DNA of 64,000 bases from Flavobacterium sp. SLB02 (GTDB lineage Bacteria; Bacteroidota; Bacteroidia; Flavobacteriales; Flavobacteriaceae): assembly GCF_009664855.1 (NCBI RefSeq), contig NZ_CP045928.1, forward strand, positions 1,325,049 to 1,389,048, read 5' to 3'. The notes under the pieces were generated by a model that saw only the letters and a list, made by a program, of their open reading frames with translations, made no database searches and had not been told where the DNA came from. A program made the position numbers and the translations under genes. Numbering within the stretch: the first letter of the stretch is position 1; every line of letters starts with the position of its first letter. Shown here one piece after another: positions 7,897 through 16,975 of this stretch.

Positions 7897-8527
7897 ATGA
7901 TGGGTTACTGATAAGAGTAGGGGAGTCACAAAAAAAATGGGAAAACTCTCAAATTAAAAACTCTTTTATTGAGAGCCTATAGGACTTGAAGCTGCACTTT
8001 AATTGTATCATAAAATATTTTCCAGTACAATTCTAAGTGATTTTAACCTAAAGGTGAATTATTTTTCAAATTGTCTGCATTTACAAAATAATGACATCTC
8101 ATATGGCTAGAGAACTAAAATAAAATAAGGCGCACTTAAAGAAACATGAAATAAAATTGAAATGGGATTTATGGTTCGCATTCCAGAGATAAGCAAAGGG
8201 GACTGATGTCTTTTTTAAATTACCGTGGGTCTGCTTCTATATGACTTCATCTAATAACGGAGCCATGAATTTTTTTTTCATTACTACTAACTAAACAACT
8301 TTTGTTTGCTAGTTATTGCAAAAACATCCTGTAAAATTGTCGTTTAGTTACATTGTAATTTTTGTGGCCAACTTTGTTAGGGAATTGAAAAAAAAATGAT
8401 CATTTACAATCCCATGCCATTAGCTGAGCTAATTTATAATTTTTAACAGGCCATTACATAACCAGTATAATTACAATTTTGATCAATGGCTAAAAATGAA
8501 TTTATTATCCTTCAAATGATCCGATGT
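7897..8527. other. Intergenic, no gene seen
   Basis: About 630 bases between the orphan DHp gene and the convergent CheB-CheR-kinase gene. It contains only very short frames. I see no repeat, hairpin terminator or recognisable gene fragment. Confidence 0.5.
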
Positions 8528-11500
8528 TCATTCTTCTATTAAAGTTTCCTGACTCATGTAAATGCTAAATTTTGTTCCTTTTTCAAGTTCGCTTTCAACA
8601 ATAATATTTCCTCCTGCAGCATTAATAATTTTTTTTGCTAAGTAAAGACCAATTCCGCTGCCTTCAATATCCTGATGCAGCCTTCCATACATATCAAAAA
8701 TTTTAATTAAGCCCCCATCGGGAATTCCCTTGCCATTATCTTGTACAGTCAAGACATTATAACTCCCTTCCTGGAAAGTGCTGATAGTTATCAGGGGTGA
8801 TTTTTCACTACGAAATTTCACCGCATTTGCGATCAGGTTATAGAGTATGCTTCTCATGTTTTTTTTAGAATATACGATCTCGCTTATATGTAATTTGCGA
8901 ATAATTTTTGCATCTGTGATGGCAATTTTATCTTTAAGGCCCCATTCTATATTGTCTATAATTTCATTCAGGTTTACTTTTTCTGTAACAATTATATCGC
9001 TTTCTACCTTTGCAATCACTGCAATATCCTTTATAAGGGAACGGAAAGTTTTAACAGAACTGTTGATAATCACTAAATAATCCGAGAGATCACTATCCTC
9101 TATTTTTAAATCATTGAGCATTTCTATACTGCTTTCAATATGTCCCAGGGGCGCCAATAGGTCATGAGATGCCGCATGAATGAAATGATCCAGATCATTA
9201 TTAATACGGGTTAAGCTTTGATTTTTTTTATAAAGTTCAGACTGTGTAATTTTCAATTCAGTAATTTCGTTGAAAGTGATAATTGCACCATTATTTCGAT
9301 TACTGGACTGTAGGTAAGGCATAATCATTATCTGATAGAATTTTCCATTGTTGGATTCAATTTCCTTGCTGATAACAACCCCTTTTTCCAGTACTAATTT
9401 TGTGTCTTCTAATATTGTCTCAAATTTAATATTTGTGGAAATATGGCTTATAGGCCTTCCGATATCAGAGTCAAGAAGGTTAATATGTTTTACAGCTCCA
9501 GGAGAAAATTTAAGTAACCTTAATTCGTTGTCAATAAATAACTGCCCATTGATATTGCTCCTGAAATAATTATTTAGATCATCATTGATTTCAAGAAGTT
9601 CCTTGTTTTTTAATTGGTAATCGGTATTTATGGTATGTAGTTCTTCATTAACGGACTGCATTTCCTCATTTGTACTTTGCATTTCCTCATTTGCAGATAT
9701 TAACTCTTCGTTAAAAGACTGCATATTCTCATTTGAAGCATCCAATTTATCATAAGCAGCATTAAGTTTATTTTTTGTTTCTTTGAGCTCTTCTGCCAAA
9801 ACGGTGGTATACTCGTTGTTATAAGCGATTTCTTCAAAGACAGGATACTTGTTTTTGGCATTACTCACCAGGGTATCATCACTAAAAACAATCATCAATC
9901 CCTTTTGTCGGCTATTGTCAATAATGATTGGCGTTATAGAAATACTTACCTCCATAACAGCATCATTGTGCTTTATTAATATTCCCTTTACATTTGTGCT
10001 GTGTTGATTTTTTAAAGTTTTTTTACTTAAAGTGCTGTATGCTAGAGCCAGTGGCCTGGGCAATAACTCTACCAGGTTGGTATTGAAGTTTTGTGGCAGC
10101 AGGTATTTTGAAGTATCTCCATAGGATTTTATTACTGTATTTTCACAATTCACGCATATTACCAAAGATCCCATTTGTTTTGTCAGTGCTGCTACGGCTG
10201 TTTCGCTCAATGAGTGATTTAAAGATGGAACAATATCTTCTTTTAAAGATAAGGAAGATCTGGTATCAGAAAGTTCGGGCAGTGCAAATGTGTCAAAACT
10301 AACTACGCGTTTGTGTTTAAGGTTTTTATAAATCCGCCATTTTTTATTGATGACTCCCAGGCTGCCCATTATTGTCAGGGGATTTTCACTTGATCCCAAA
10401 AATAAATAACCATTTGTCCTGAGACCGAACAGCAGCATTGCATATATTTTTTTCTGAAGAACAGGGGACATGTAAATGAGTATATTGCGGCAGCTTATAA
10501 AATGCATGTTGCAATAAGGTGGATTTTTGACCAGATCATGCTGTGCAAATATGAGCATTTTTCTAATTTCTGGTTTCACAACATAATTATTTGCCTTTAA
10601 ATCAAAATACTTCTTTAGCCTCTCAGGGCTCACACCCTTTATCTTATCGGCGGGGTAAACTCCTTTTGCTGCATAAGTCAGAGCAGGACCATCAATATCA
10701 GTAGCAAAAATCTTTACGGTAGTCTCCTTTGATTTTTCTTCCAGAAGCTCCCTGAGCAAAATTGCAATAGAGTACGCCTCTTCACCTGTGGCACAACCAG
10801 CTATCCACAACTTGATTTCCTCATGGGGCTTTAGGTTTTCCAGCAATTGCGGCAAAACCTCATTTTGGATTACTTCAAAACCATCAGCGTCTCTAAAAAA
10901 TGACGTGACACTGATCAGAAAATCCTTGGCCAACGCCTTGAGCTCTTGGGGATTGTTTTTTAAAAAAATCAGGTATTTTTCAAGATCGTAAATGTTTAGT
11001 GAAGCAGCTCTTCTTTTTGACCGGCGAAGTATAGTTGTCAGCTTATAATCCGAAAAATCAAACGGCAGTTTCTCCCGGATATAGGAAAGAATTTCAATGA
11101 TGGCGTTTTGGTCAGATTTGTCGCCATCTAAAATTTCTTCACTGTGCTTGACATAAGATGCTATGGCTTGTGGCATGAATTCAGGCTCCAGAATGAAATC
11201 AACCATATCTGTTGCTATCGCATTTGTAGGCATGCTGGTAAATTCAGTAAATTCAGGATTTCGGGCAATTACCATTCCCCCAGCTTCTTTAATTGATTTA
11301 ATCCCTTCGCTGCCGTCTGAGCCCATACCCGAGAGTATGATTCCAATGGCCCTTTTACCCTTGTCCTGTGCAAGTGAATTAAAAAAAGCATTAATTGTCA
11401 AGTGCGGGCCAAGAAGCTTATTTTTATCGCTTAGATAGAGCCGATTGTTTTTGATGGTCATGAATTTATCGTTGGGAATAAGATAAACGACATTGGTGCA

Positions 11501-11713
11501 TAGGGCTATACCCTGTATAGCTTCCTTAACAGCGAGCTGACTGTGTCTTGACAATAATTCGACCATACCGCTTTTGAAATCGGATGACAAATGCTGAACA
11601 ATCACATAGGCAACACCGTCAAGTGAGGTATGTTCAAAAAAAGTATTTATTTCTTCCATGCCGCCCGCCGACGCACCAATTGCAATTACGTATTTAGGTT
11701 CTTCTTGATTCAT
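8528..11713 (-). CDS. CheB-CheR-PAS-histidine kinase fusion protein
   Basis: A 1061-residue multidomain signalling protein. Residues 1-190 are a CheB methylesterase domain (IGASAGGMEE, GMGSDGSEG). Residues about 205-470 are a CheR methyltransferase domain, with the SAM-binding GCATGEEAYS near 307 and FISCRNILIYM. About 640-715 is a long Glu/Asn-rich coiled coil with repeating NEEM/NEEL units. A PAS-like domain follows (about 725-835). The HisKA has its phospho-His in AASHDLLAP (about 848). The HATPase has NAVKF, DNGKGIP and GSGIGLYLAKK (to about 1055). No receiver is attached, so one of the stand-alone receivers may be its partner. It is transcribed alone. No chemoreceptor or flagellar gene is present, so a non-chemotaxis role is likely. 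Confidence 0.93.
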   Translation of the reverse strand: MNQEEPKYVIAIGASAGGMEEINTFFEHTSLDGVAYVIVQHLSSDFKSGMVELLSRHSQLAVKEAIQGIALCTNVVYLIPNDKFMTIKNNRLYLSDKNKLLGPHLTINAFFNSLAQDKGKRAIGIILSGMGSDGSEGIKSIKEAGGMVIARNPEFTEFTSMPTNAIATDMVDFILEPEFMPQAIASYVKHSEEILDGDKSDQNAIIEILSYIREKLPFDFSDYKLTTILRRSKRRAASLNIYDLEKYLIFLKNNPQELKALAKDFLISVTSFFRDADGFEVIQNEVLPQLLENLKPHEEIKLWIAGCATGEEAYSIAILLRELLEEKSKETTVKIFATDIDGPALTYAAKGVYPADKIKGVSPERLKKYFDLKANNYVVKPEIRKMLIFAQHDLVKNPPYCNMHFISCRNILIYMSPVLQKKIYAMLLFGLRTNGYLFLGSSENPLTIMGSLGVINKKWRIYKNLKHKRVVSFDTFALPELSDTRSSLSLKEDIVPSLNHSLSETAVAALTKQMGSLVICVNCENTVIKSYGDTSKYLLPQNFNTNLVELLPRPLALAYSTLSKKTLKNQHSTNVKGILIKHNDAVMEVSISITPIIIDNSRQKGLMIVFSDDTLVSNAKNKYPVFEEIAYNNEYTTVLAEELKETKNKLNAAYDKLDASNENMQSFNEELISANEEMQSTNEEMQSVNEELHTINTDYQLKNKELLEINDDLNNYFRSNINGQLFIDNELRLLKFSPGAVKHINLLDSDIGRPISHISTNIKFETILEDTKLVLEKGVVISKEIESNNGKFYQIMIMPYLQSSNRNNGAIITFNEITELKITQSELYKKNQSLTRINNDLDHFIHAASHDLLAPLGHIESSIEMLNDLKIEDSDLSDYLVIINSSVKTFRSLIKDIAVIAKVESDIIVTEKVNLNEIIDNIEWGLKDKIAITDAKIIRKLHISEIVYSKKNMRSILYNLIANAVKFRSEKSPLITISTFQEGSYNVLTVQDNGKGIPDGGLIKIFDMYGRLHQDIEGSGIGLYLAKKIINAAGGNIIVESELEKGTKFSIYMSQETLIEE

Positions 11714-12113
11714 AACTATAAATTGAGTGCTATTGTTTTTTATTAGGAATTAATCATAGTACTATGAATTAATGGCTCGGTTGGCTATCGGTTGCATTAA
11801 TTTAATGACAGCAACAAAGATCTTTTTATCTGTCTGACTGTAAATATATCATTATAATTTATGCAAAATCAGAAAGTGAACCTTTAATAGTTAAAAACTT
11901 ACCTTTGACTAAATGTTTTATGGTTAAGTAATTCATTGTTAGTGTTTTATTTGATTGTTTGGTAGAATAAGAATAAACTTATGAAAATTATGATTGAATC
12001 TATCGATAAAAGAATATATTTGACTGATTAAAAGCATATTGCGAGCTTTTTTATAAGATAAAGTATCTAAAAGGTAAGACTTGCACCCAGGCTTAAACTC
12101 CCTTCTGATTATC
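11714..12113. other. Upstream region of the CheB-CheR-kinase gene with a 12-bp palindrome
   Basis: No gene seen. A perfect palindrome, CATAGTACTATG, at 11755-11766 is flanked by near-symmetric AATTAAT arms. It lies about 45 bases upstream of the minus-strand start, a plausible operator position. The rest is AT-rich spacer leading into a decayed gene. Confidence 0.45.
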
Positions 12114-12757
12114 ATGAAAAATCTAATGCTTCTTTTAAGTAAAGGAAAAGCAATTAGTACCTTTTTAAAAGATAAGCTACCTATTTCTACCTCTGTTTTT
12201 TTATTTGTTTTTCTTTTGAATTTTTTCTCTGCAATGACCATACGGGAAAGAAAGAATTATGAATGCAGTAATCTTGCTTTGTCATCTGTAACGTTTGGTA
12301 CGGGTGGAAACTACACTACTTTAAAGGCAGCTTTTGATGCCATAAATTCGGGTGCTGTTACAGGTGTTGACCATTGCAATGATAAGTAGCACTAGTGAAA
12401 CTGCTAGGGCTTACTTAAATGTAAGCGGTACAGGTTTGGCAAACTATAGTTCAGTTTTAATCTATGCCACCGCCAGCGGGTATTCGGTCAGTGGTACTAT
12501 TGAGAATCCTTTAGTAAACTGAATTGACTATAGATGGGCGTGTAAATGCCACAGTCACTGCAACTGACTTTGTCTTTACCAATATCCAGTAGAGGTGTAG
12601 CTATGTCTACATTGGGGTTTATTAACTCTGCAGAAAATAATACTGTAAGATAACATACTCTGAAATCATCGGGATTAATGGCTTCAATAGGTATTGTCTA
12701 GTTTCTATCTTCTGTATCAGGAAACAGAATTGACAATAATTGGCACAGACACATTGC
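12114..12757 (+). pseudogene. Decayed surface/adhesin-like protein relic
   Basis: The ATG at 12114 starts a hydrophobic N-terminus (TSVFLFVFLLNFFSAM). It is followed by FGTGGNYTTLKAAFDAINSGAVTG, a signature I recognise from the start of large secreted repeat proteins of Flavobacterium. The frame then breaks near 12365 and continues in another frame (SSTSETA, SGTGLANYSSVLIY, SGYSVSGTIENPL). It breaks again at a TGA near 12520, with further pieces (TIDGRVNATVTATDFVFTN, VSGNRIDNN) in other frames up to about 12750. The pieces are in the order expected for one protein, so this is a gene lost by several frameshifts, stops and a 3' deletion. It abuts the convergent cheB-like gene. Confidence 0.75.
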
Positions 12758-12759
12758 TC

Positions 12760-13776
12760 CTATACAGGAGAATCACTCTCACTTGATTTATCATCAGCTA
12801 ATAAAATAGCCCTTATCCTGTCGATATGAACCTGTGACATTTTTGCCCTTTCGTTGGCAGAATTTGCCATTGCGCCTTTTTGACCGTTGGCAATAGTGGT
12901 GAGAAGATTTTTTCTTTCTTCAAACATTCTAAGAGCGGTCCACATGGTCTCTTCAATTTTTTCTGTTTGTTCTGCGAGTAAAGTAATAGCAGTATAGGCA
13001 TGACCGGTATGACAACGATATCTCAGACTGGAGCCTTTATCTATTTTCCATAAAACACCTCCACAGCCTGGGCAGTTAAAAGGAACCTGTTCTCCCAGAG
13101 AATTAACCGAAGGCAGATCGCTTAATACACGCTGGGCAATTTTAACTTCCTTTAGAATGTCTTCTGGAATTACCGACTGTTTGCCGGTTTTTCTTGTCAT
13201 AAGAGTTGAAAGCACTCCGCCCATCTCTGCGATGGGTATACAATAATCCGGCTTGATTTGATTTAGTGCATTTTTGGGCATATCAGGATAATCCGCATCT
13301 GCAGGATCCTGTATTATGGTGATGCCTTTGCACCTTTGAATGGTGATTAGACCCGCTGTACCATCATCAAGATAACCTGTTAGAAGGATCCCAATTGTCC
13401 TGTTTCCAAAAGATGCTGCTGCTGATCTGAACAAAGGATCGATCGCAGGGCGGGAACGATTTTCCTGAGCACCTTTGGTTACTAAAAGCGTACCATCTTT
13501 TTCAATCATAAGGTGATGATCAGAAGGGGCAAGATAAAGGTGACCAGACTCAATCTTATTTCCCTGCTTGGCGTGGATGCATTTGAGTTTGCCAATTTTA
13601 TTAAGTGAATTTAGCAGTGCATCTCCAGTTGCATCTGCCGAGATGTGTTGAACAATTAAAAGGGGAGCAGGGAAATCTTTTGGAAGCTGTTCCACCAACT
13701 TTATCAAGGCTTTCATTCCGCCTGCTGATGTACCCACTACAACAATATGATTATTTTGGTCTGGAATTGCTTTCAT
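12760..13776 (-). CDS. Stand-alone CheB-type protein-glutamate methylesterase
   Basis: A 338-residue protein with a CheB catalytic domain at residues 8-190 and no N-terminal receiver. The motifs VVVGTSAGGM, VQHISAD, LLTGYLDDGTAG and a downstream DMP give the Ser-His-Asp active site. Beyond the domain is a Cys/His segment, CPGCGGVLWK ... RYRCHTGHAY (about 229-258), of zinc-ribbon type, then a helical region (MWTALRMFEERKNLL). This architecture is common in orphan CheB proteins. Without a receiver its activity may be constitutive or controlled through the C-terminal part. It is the second CheB in this window. Confidence 0.9.
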   Translation of the reverse strand: MKAIPDQNNHIVVVGTSAGGMKALIKLVEQLPKDFPAPLLIVQHISADATGDALLNSLNKIGKLKCIHAKQGNKIESGHLYLAPSDHHLMIEKDGTLLVTKGAQENRSRPAIDPLFRSAAASFGNRTIGILLTGYLDDGTAGLITIQRCKGITIIQDPADADYPDMPKNALNQIKPDYCIPIAEMGGVLSTLMTRKTGKQSVIPEDILKEVKIAQRVLSDLPSVNSLGEQVPFNCPGCGGVLWKIDKGSSLRYRCHTGHAYTAITLLAEQTEKIEETMWTALRMFEERKNLLTTIANGQKGAMANSANERAKMSQVHIDRIRAILLADDKSSESDSPV

Positions 13777-14181
13777 CTCATAAATATAAGCAAGATATAA
13801 GTAAAAAAGCGTTGCATTTATAGAAATATTAAAAATACTTTCAAAGGATTAGCAAATGATGTTCCAATACTTTTTATTAGCAGCACTATAGAAATAGATT
13901 TAAAAGAGATAATTGGTCATGAAGGATATAGCCAAACCTGTCCAAACTCAAAAAGGTATTCTACTATAAGCCACTTATGGTAAGTCGGGTAATAATTTGT
14001 TTAATAAGTCTTTCAGATAGTAGTATTGTGCCTAAGATAAGTAGGATTTGGATTTTCATTTGATAAAAAAGAAGAAGCTAAATTAGTATTTATGGTCATT
14101 TCACGATTTTTAAACTCTGGAAGATAACCTCCTTTTGACGCGTCAACCCCGCTGAAGGCAAAAACCATTTTAGTGGCTATT
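13777..14181. other. Intergenic, small frame of doubtful status
   Basis: No convincing gene. On the minus strand a frame ending at 14013 encodes roughly 50 residues (beginning MVFAFSGVDASKGG, ending PTYLRHNTTI) that look protein-like, but the family is unknown and there is no promoter. It directly follows the broken DUF6624 gene and may be a gene scrap. Confidence 0.4.
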
Positions 14182-14781
14182 TTATTTTTTCCATCCAACA
14201 CTTTTTTTCCATTCTTCCATTTCTTGCTTGCGTCTTTCAAAGTCAGGGGGTGGTTTTTGCTTTTAGTCCTGTACTCGTTTACGGATAATATTTGTTTGCT
14301 GCTCAAGGGTGTTAAGTCCAATGGATTTTCTTCTCTGGTTTACTTTGATTATGTTGTCAAACTTATTTGGGCTTAGAATCCCATTTTCATTCCAGTCAAA
14401 TTGAGTTCCGTAAAGTTGTGGTTTGTCTTCAAGAACTGCTATTCGGTCAAGCAAATAAGCCAAATTTTTCGCGTCTGCCTTGTTTTGATTAACGGCAATT
14501 TCCAATTCTTTAGCGCACTTTTTCATAAATTCAGGCTGTCCGATTGAGCCCTGTATTATCAACCAGGTCGCTTGGTTTGCTTCTTTAACAACTTTCTCTA
14601 TTGTCGGATAGCCAGCAGCGTCAATTATTTCGTTTAATGTTTTAGCATTTCAGTTATGCAATTGCTTCATTTCTTGGTTATAACCTTCGCTTAGCTGTCC
14701 GTTTTCAATGAGTTGATCTCTCAATGCTAAATCCGCGTTTCTTAGGTCTATTATTTTTTTTGCAATCCTTTTGTAGTCCAT
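14182..14781 (-). pseudogene. DUF6624-family gene with two in-frame stops
   Basis: Reading on the minus strand from ATG at 14779-14781 gives MDYKRIAKKIIDLRNADLAL and continues in a single frame for 199 codons to TAA at 14182-14184. Two stops interrupt it: TGA at 14650-14652 (after QLHN) and TAA at 14263-14265 (after KRVQD). Both sides of each stop fit the DUF6624 family: GYPT ... ATWLIIQGSIG, LYGTQFDWNENG, then PPPDFERRKQEMEEWKKSVG at the end. No frameshift is needed, so this is a recent loss by point mutation or possibly sequencing error. The function of DUF6624 is not known. Confidence 0.8.
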
Positions 14782-15320
14782 TTTTAAATGTCATTATTTC
14801 CTTTGCGAGGTGTTGTTGTAAAAAAAGTCATTAACCTAAATATTTACCAGCTACTTTATATTGTATATTAAAATACAAAATTAAGCTAGGCAAAGATTAT
14901 AATTAGTTTCATTTTACAGATTTATTTTCAGGTATATAAAAAAACACTTGCCATGGATGATATAAAACGGAAAGTTCAAAGGAACTGGATACTAGCAAAC
15001 AAACTCGATTATAATTAAATAAAAGTTTAATTTCTAAGAATATATTTAAAATTATACGTATTTTGGATCAGGATAATACTATATCAATTTTTTTGAAATC
15101 CCATTTAAAACCACTGCTGAATTACAAGAGTTTATTGCAGCATTTAGCAATAAAGAAAATCTACCAGATACGATTACTTTTTTAGCTAATAATTAAGATC
15201 AATAGATCGTTTATCTGTTATACCATTTTTTTGCTGAGAGTTTATATATTACTTAGTTTAAGTGGAATTTTATCGTTCAGAATTAATTATAATTTAAGGA
15301 TTATAAAATACTAAAATACA
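14782..15320. other. Intergenic with a gene scrap
   Basis: About 540 bases with no intact gene. A short open stretch at 15077-15196 looks like the C-terminal end of a lost protein (listed separately). The remainder is AT-rich and holds the promoter region of the DUF1275 gene. Confidence 0.55.
15077..15196 (+). pseudogene. C-terminal remnant of an unidentified small protein (copy 1)
   Basis: It is open for 39 codons before TAA and has no start codon. The sequence contains EIPFKTTAELQEFIAAFSNK followed by ENLPDTITFLANN. The core AFxxKENLxDTIT recurs in another remnant at 18828-18923, so both appear to derive from the same family. No function is known. Confidence 0.5.
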
Positions 15321-16067
15321 ATGTTCAAACATCAGGGAAACAAAAGAAATCTAAGACATAATCTTAAAATTGCCTCTTTATTATCCTTTGTGGCAGGACT
15401 GGTAAATGTAGCGGGTTTTTTGGCAGTTCAAAAATTAACGACCAATGTTACAGGACACTTTGCTTTTTTTGTAGATGAGATTTTTAAGCTTAATTTCAAG
15501 CAGGGATTTATTTACTTTTTATATATCTTCTTTTTTTTCCTGGGATCTTTTTTTTCAAGTTTAATCGTTGAGTTTCTCTTGCGAAAAAATGAAAAATACA
15601 GTTATGTAATTCCAACAGCAATTGAAAGCATAATTTTGTTCGGGATTGCTGTCTTTGCAGAGCAGTTAATTGTAAAGAGTCCTGACTTTATAGCCTATAT
15701 ATTATTATTTTCAATGGGTTTACAGAATTCTTTGGTCACAAAAATATCTAATGCTACTGTAAGAACAACACACCTGACAGGGCTTTTTACAGATCTTGGA
15801 ATCGAATTATCCCAACTGTTTTTTTATCATGAAGATTCTTTTAGAAAAAAACTGTTTGTCTCGATAAAATTACGAATGACCATTATCAGTTTTTTCTTTA
15901 TAGGTGGAATTACCGGTGGAATTTTTTATTCTAATATGGGATTGCATGTTTTATTTATAGCAGTTATGGCTTTGCTTTTAGGACTCTTATATGACAGGAT
16001 CATGTTCAATGCCTTTTTATTGCAAAGGAAATACAGAAGACGTATAGTGCAGTTTAAAAGCAAATAG
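15321..16067 (+). CDS. DUF1275 (YoaK-type) integral membrane protein
   Basis: A 248-residue inner-membrane protein with about six transmembrane helices. The N-terminal LLSFVAGLVNVAGF ... VTGHFAFF is the family signature, and SMGLQNSLVTKISNATVRTTHLTGLFTDLGIEL in the second half is its internal repeat. A positively charged tail (RKYRRRIVQ) ends it. DUF1275 proteins have no established transport substrate. It is transcribed alone and convergent with the crp-like gene. I see no clear terminator between them. Confidence 0.9.
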   Translation: MFKHQGNKRNLRHNLKIASLLSFVAGLVNVAGFLAVQKLTTNVTGHFAFFVDEIFKLNFKQGFIYFLYIFFFFLGSFFSSLIVEFLLRKNEKYSYVIPTAIESIILFGIAVFAEQLIVKSPDFIAYILLFSMGLQNSLVTKISNATVRTTHLTGLFTDLGIELSQLFFYHEDSFRKKLFVSIKLRMTIISFFFIGGITGGIFYSNMGLHVLFIAVMALLLGLLYDRIMFNAFLLQRKYRRRIVQFKSK

Positions 16068-16110
16068 CTTTAGGATACAGCAGCAGGTTTAATGCTACTT
16101 GATTAAAAAA

Positions 16111-16806
16111 TTAGTTTATTTTTACTTGCAATAATTCCTCTAGTTGCTTTTTGTCTTTGATGTAAATATTCCTTTTATCTATTTCGATACAGCCTAGTTC
16201 CTTGAATTGTTTGAGGCTTCTGCCCAGGCTTTCCTGTGATGTTCCGATAAGGTTCGCCAGGTCATCACGTGTAAGGTCGATGCCTTTTAGGGTTGGAGAG
16301 TTTCGGTTGAACCTGTTTTCCAATAACAGTAAAAACAGTGCCAGGCGTGCATTCTGATTCTTTTGTGCCAGTACAGCAATGATGTTGGCCAGAACACCAA
16401 ATTCGTGAGCGATATTTTTAATGAGTTTTTGCTGCAGGGCCGGAATTTCCCTGAGCAGTCTGAGGAAATCTTCCTTAGCTATAAAGTTTACTTTTAGATC
16501 TTCCAGGGCCTCGCACGAGTCCTGGTATCTTTCCTGTCCAAGCAGGGCATGATAACCCAGTACATCATGTGGCGTATAAATGTAAAATATTTGCTCCTCA
16601 CCGCTAAAACCGCGTTTGAATTTTTTGGCTTTACCCTGTTTTATCTCATAGATACCCGTTGGGATACCACCTTCATAAAAAAGCATGCTGCCTTTTTTTA
16701 TCATAAGGGATTCCATAGCGTTTTTAACGGTGTGATTTTCTGACTCTGTTAGGTCTTCAAAGAGCAAGTTACTCTGGAAATCAAATTGGGAAAAGAAATC
16801 TTTCAT
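16111..16806 (-). CDS. Crp/Fnr-family transcriptional regulator
   Basis: About 231 residues from ATG at 16806, with MKDFFSQFDFQSNL as the natural N-terminus. An upstream in-frame ATG would add 11 residues but runs through the intergenic control region. Residues 20-130 are a cyclic-nucleotide-binding fold (LFYEGGIPTGIYEIKQGKAKKF). Residues about 150-225 are a Crp-type wHTH (LTRDDLANLIGTSQESLGRSLKQFKELGCIEI). No Fnr-type cysteine cluster is seen. It is divergent from the isocitrate dehydrogenase gene. The shared region has an inverted repeat ACAAAT...ATTTGT (16841-16859) and a long hairpin. The regulator may control both genes, which is inference from position. Confidence 0.9.
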   Translation of the reverse strand: MKDFFSQFDFQSNLLFEDLTESENHTVKNAMESLMIKKGSMLFYEGGIPTGIYEIKQGKAKKFKRGFSGEEQIFYIYTPHDVLGYHALLGQERYQDSCEALEDLKVNFIAKEDFLRLLREIPALQQKLIKNIAHEFGVLANIIAVLAQKNQNARLALFLLLLENRFNRNSPTLKGIDLTRDDLANLIGTSQESLGRSLKQFKELGCIEIDKRNIYIKDKKQLEELLQVKIN

Positions 16807-16850
16807 AAAACAAATATAACTTTTATTAATTAAATACATAACAAATGTTA

Positions 16851-16858
16851 TATATTTG
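16851..16858 (+). promoter_or_regulatory. Likely -7 box of the isocitrate dehydrogenase promoter
   Basis: TATATTTG fits TAnnTTTG. There is no TTG at the usual -33 distance, which suggests an activator-dependent promoter. The box lies inside the inverted repeat ACAAAT (16841-16846) / ATTTGT (16854-16859), a possible regulator site. Confidence 0.5.
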
Positions 16859-16862
16859 TAAA

Positions 16863-16903
16863 ACTATCTGATTCTGTTTCACTATAAAACAGAATCAGAT
16901 AGT
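16863..16903 (+). promoter_or_regulatory. Perfect 17-bp hairpin at the predicted 5' end of the icd mRNA
   Basis: ACTATCTGATTCTGTTT (16863-16879) and its exact reverse complement (16887-16903) flank a 7-base loop. It starts about 5 bases after the TATATTTG box, so the transcript would begin with this stem. No T-run follows on the plus strand, so it is not a terminator for that strand. It could be an mRNA-stabilising leader or a long operator. Confidence 0.8.
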
Positions 16904-16975
16904 AAAGGTTAAATAACGAAAATAAAGTTGAATCAAGGAAAGTCTGCGTGGAACTTTTTTTCAAAAATTTACAAT

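Noticed and set aside
7893..7982. 29-codon frame starting in an ATGA overlap with the orphan DHp gene
   Set aside because: The overlap looks like translational coupling, but the product is very short with no features, and no downstream gene continues it.
11939..12241. Minus-strand open frame of 100 codons
   Set aside because: It lies opposite the decayed surface-protein gene whose sense strand has recognisable homology, and its composition is Lys/Ile/Phe noise.
14650..14652. In-frame TGA in the DUF6624 gene as possible selenocysteine or recoding
   Set aside because: There is no structure suggesting recoding, the position is not a Cys/Sec site in the family as far as recalled, and a second in-frame stop (TAA at 14263) is present. 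Simple decay is more likely.
16928..16975. TTG start extending isocitrate dehydrogenase by 16 residues
   Set aside because: The extra residues have no counterpart in known Icd proteins and would lie in the leader right after the hairpin. The ATG pair at 16976/16979 fits the family N-terminus.
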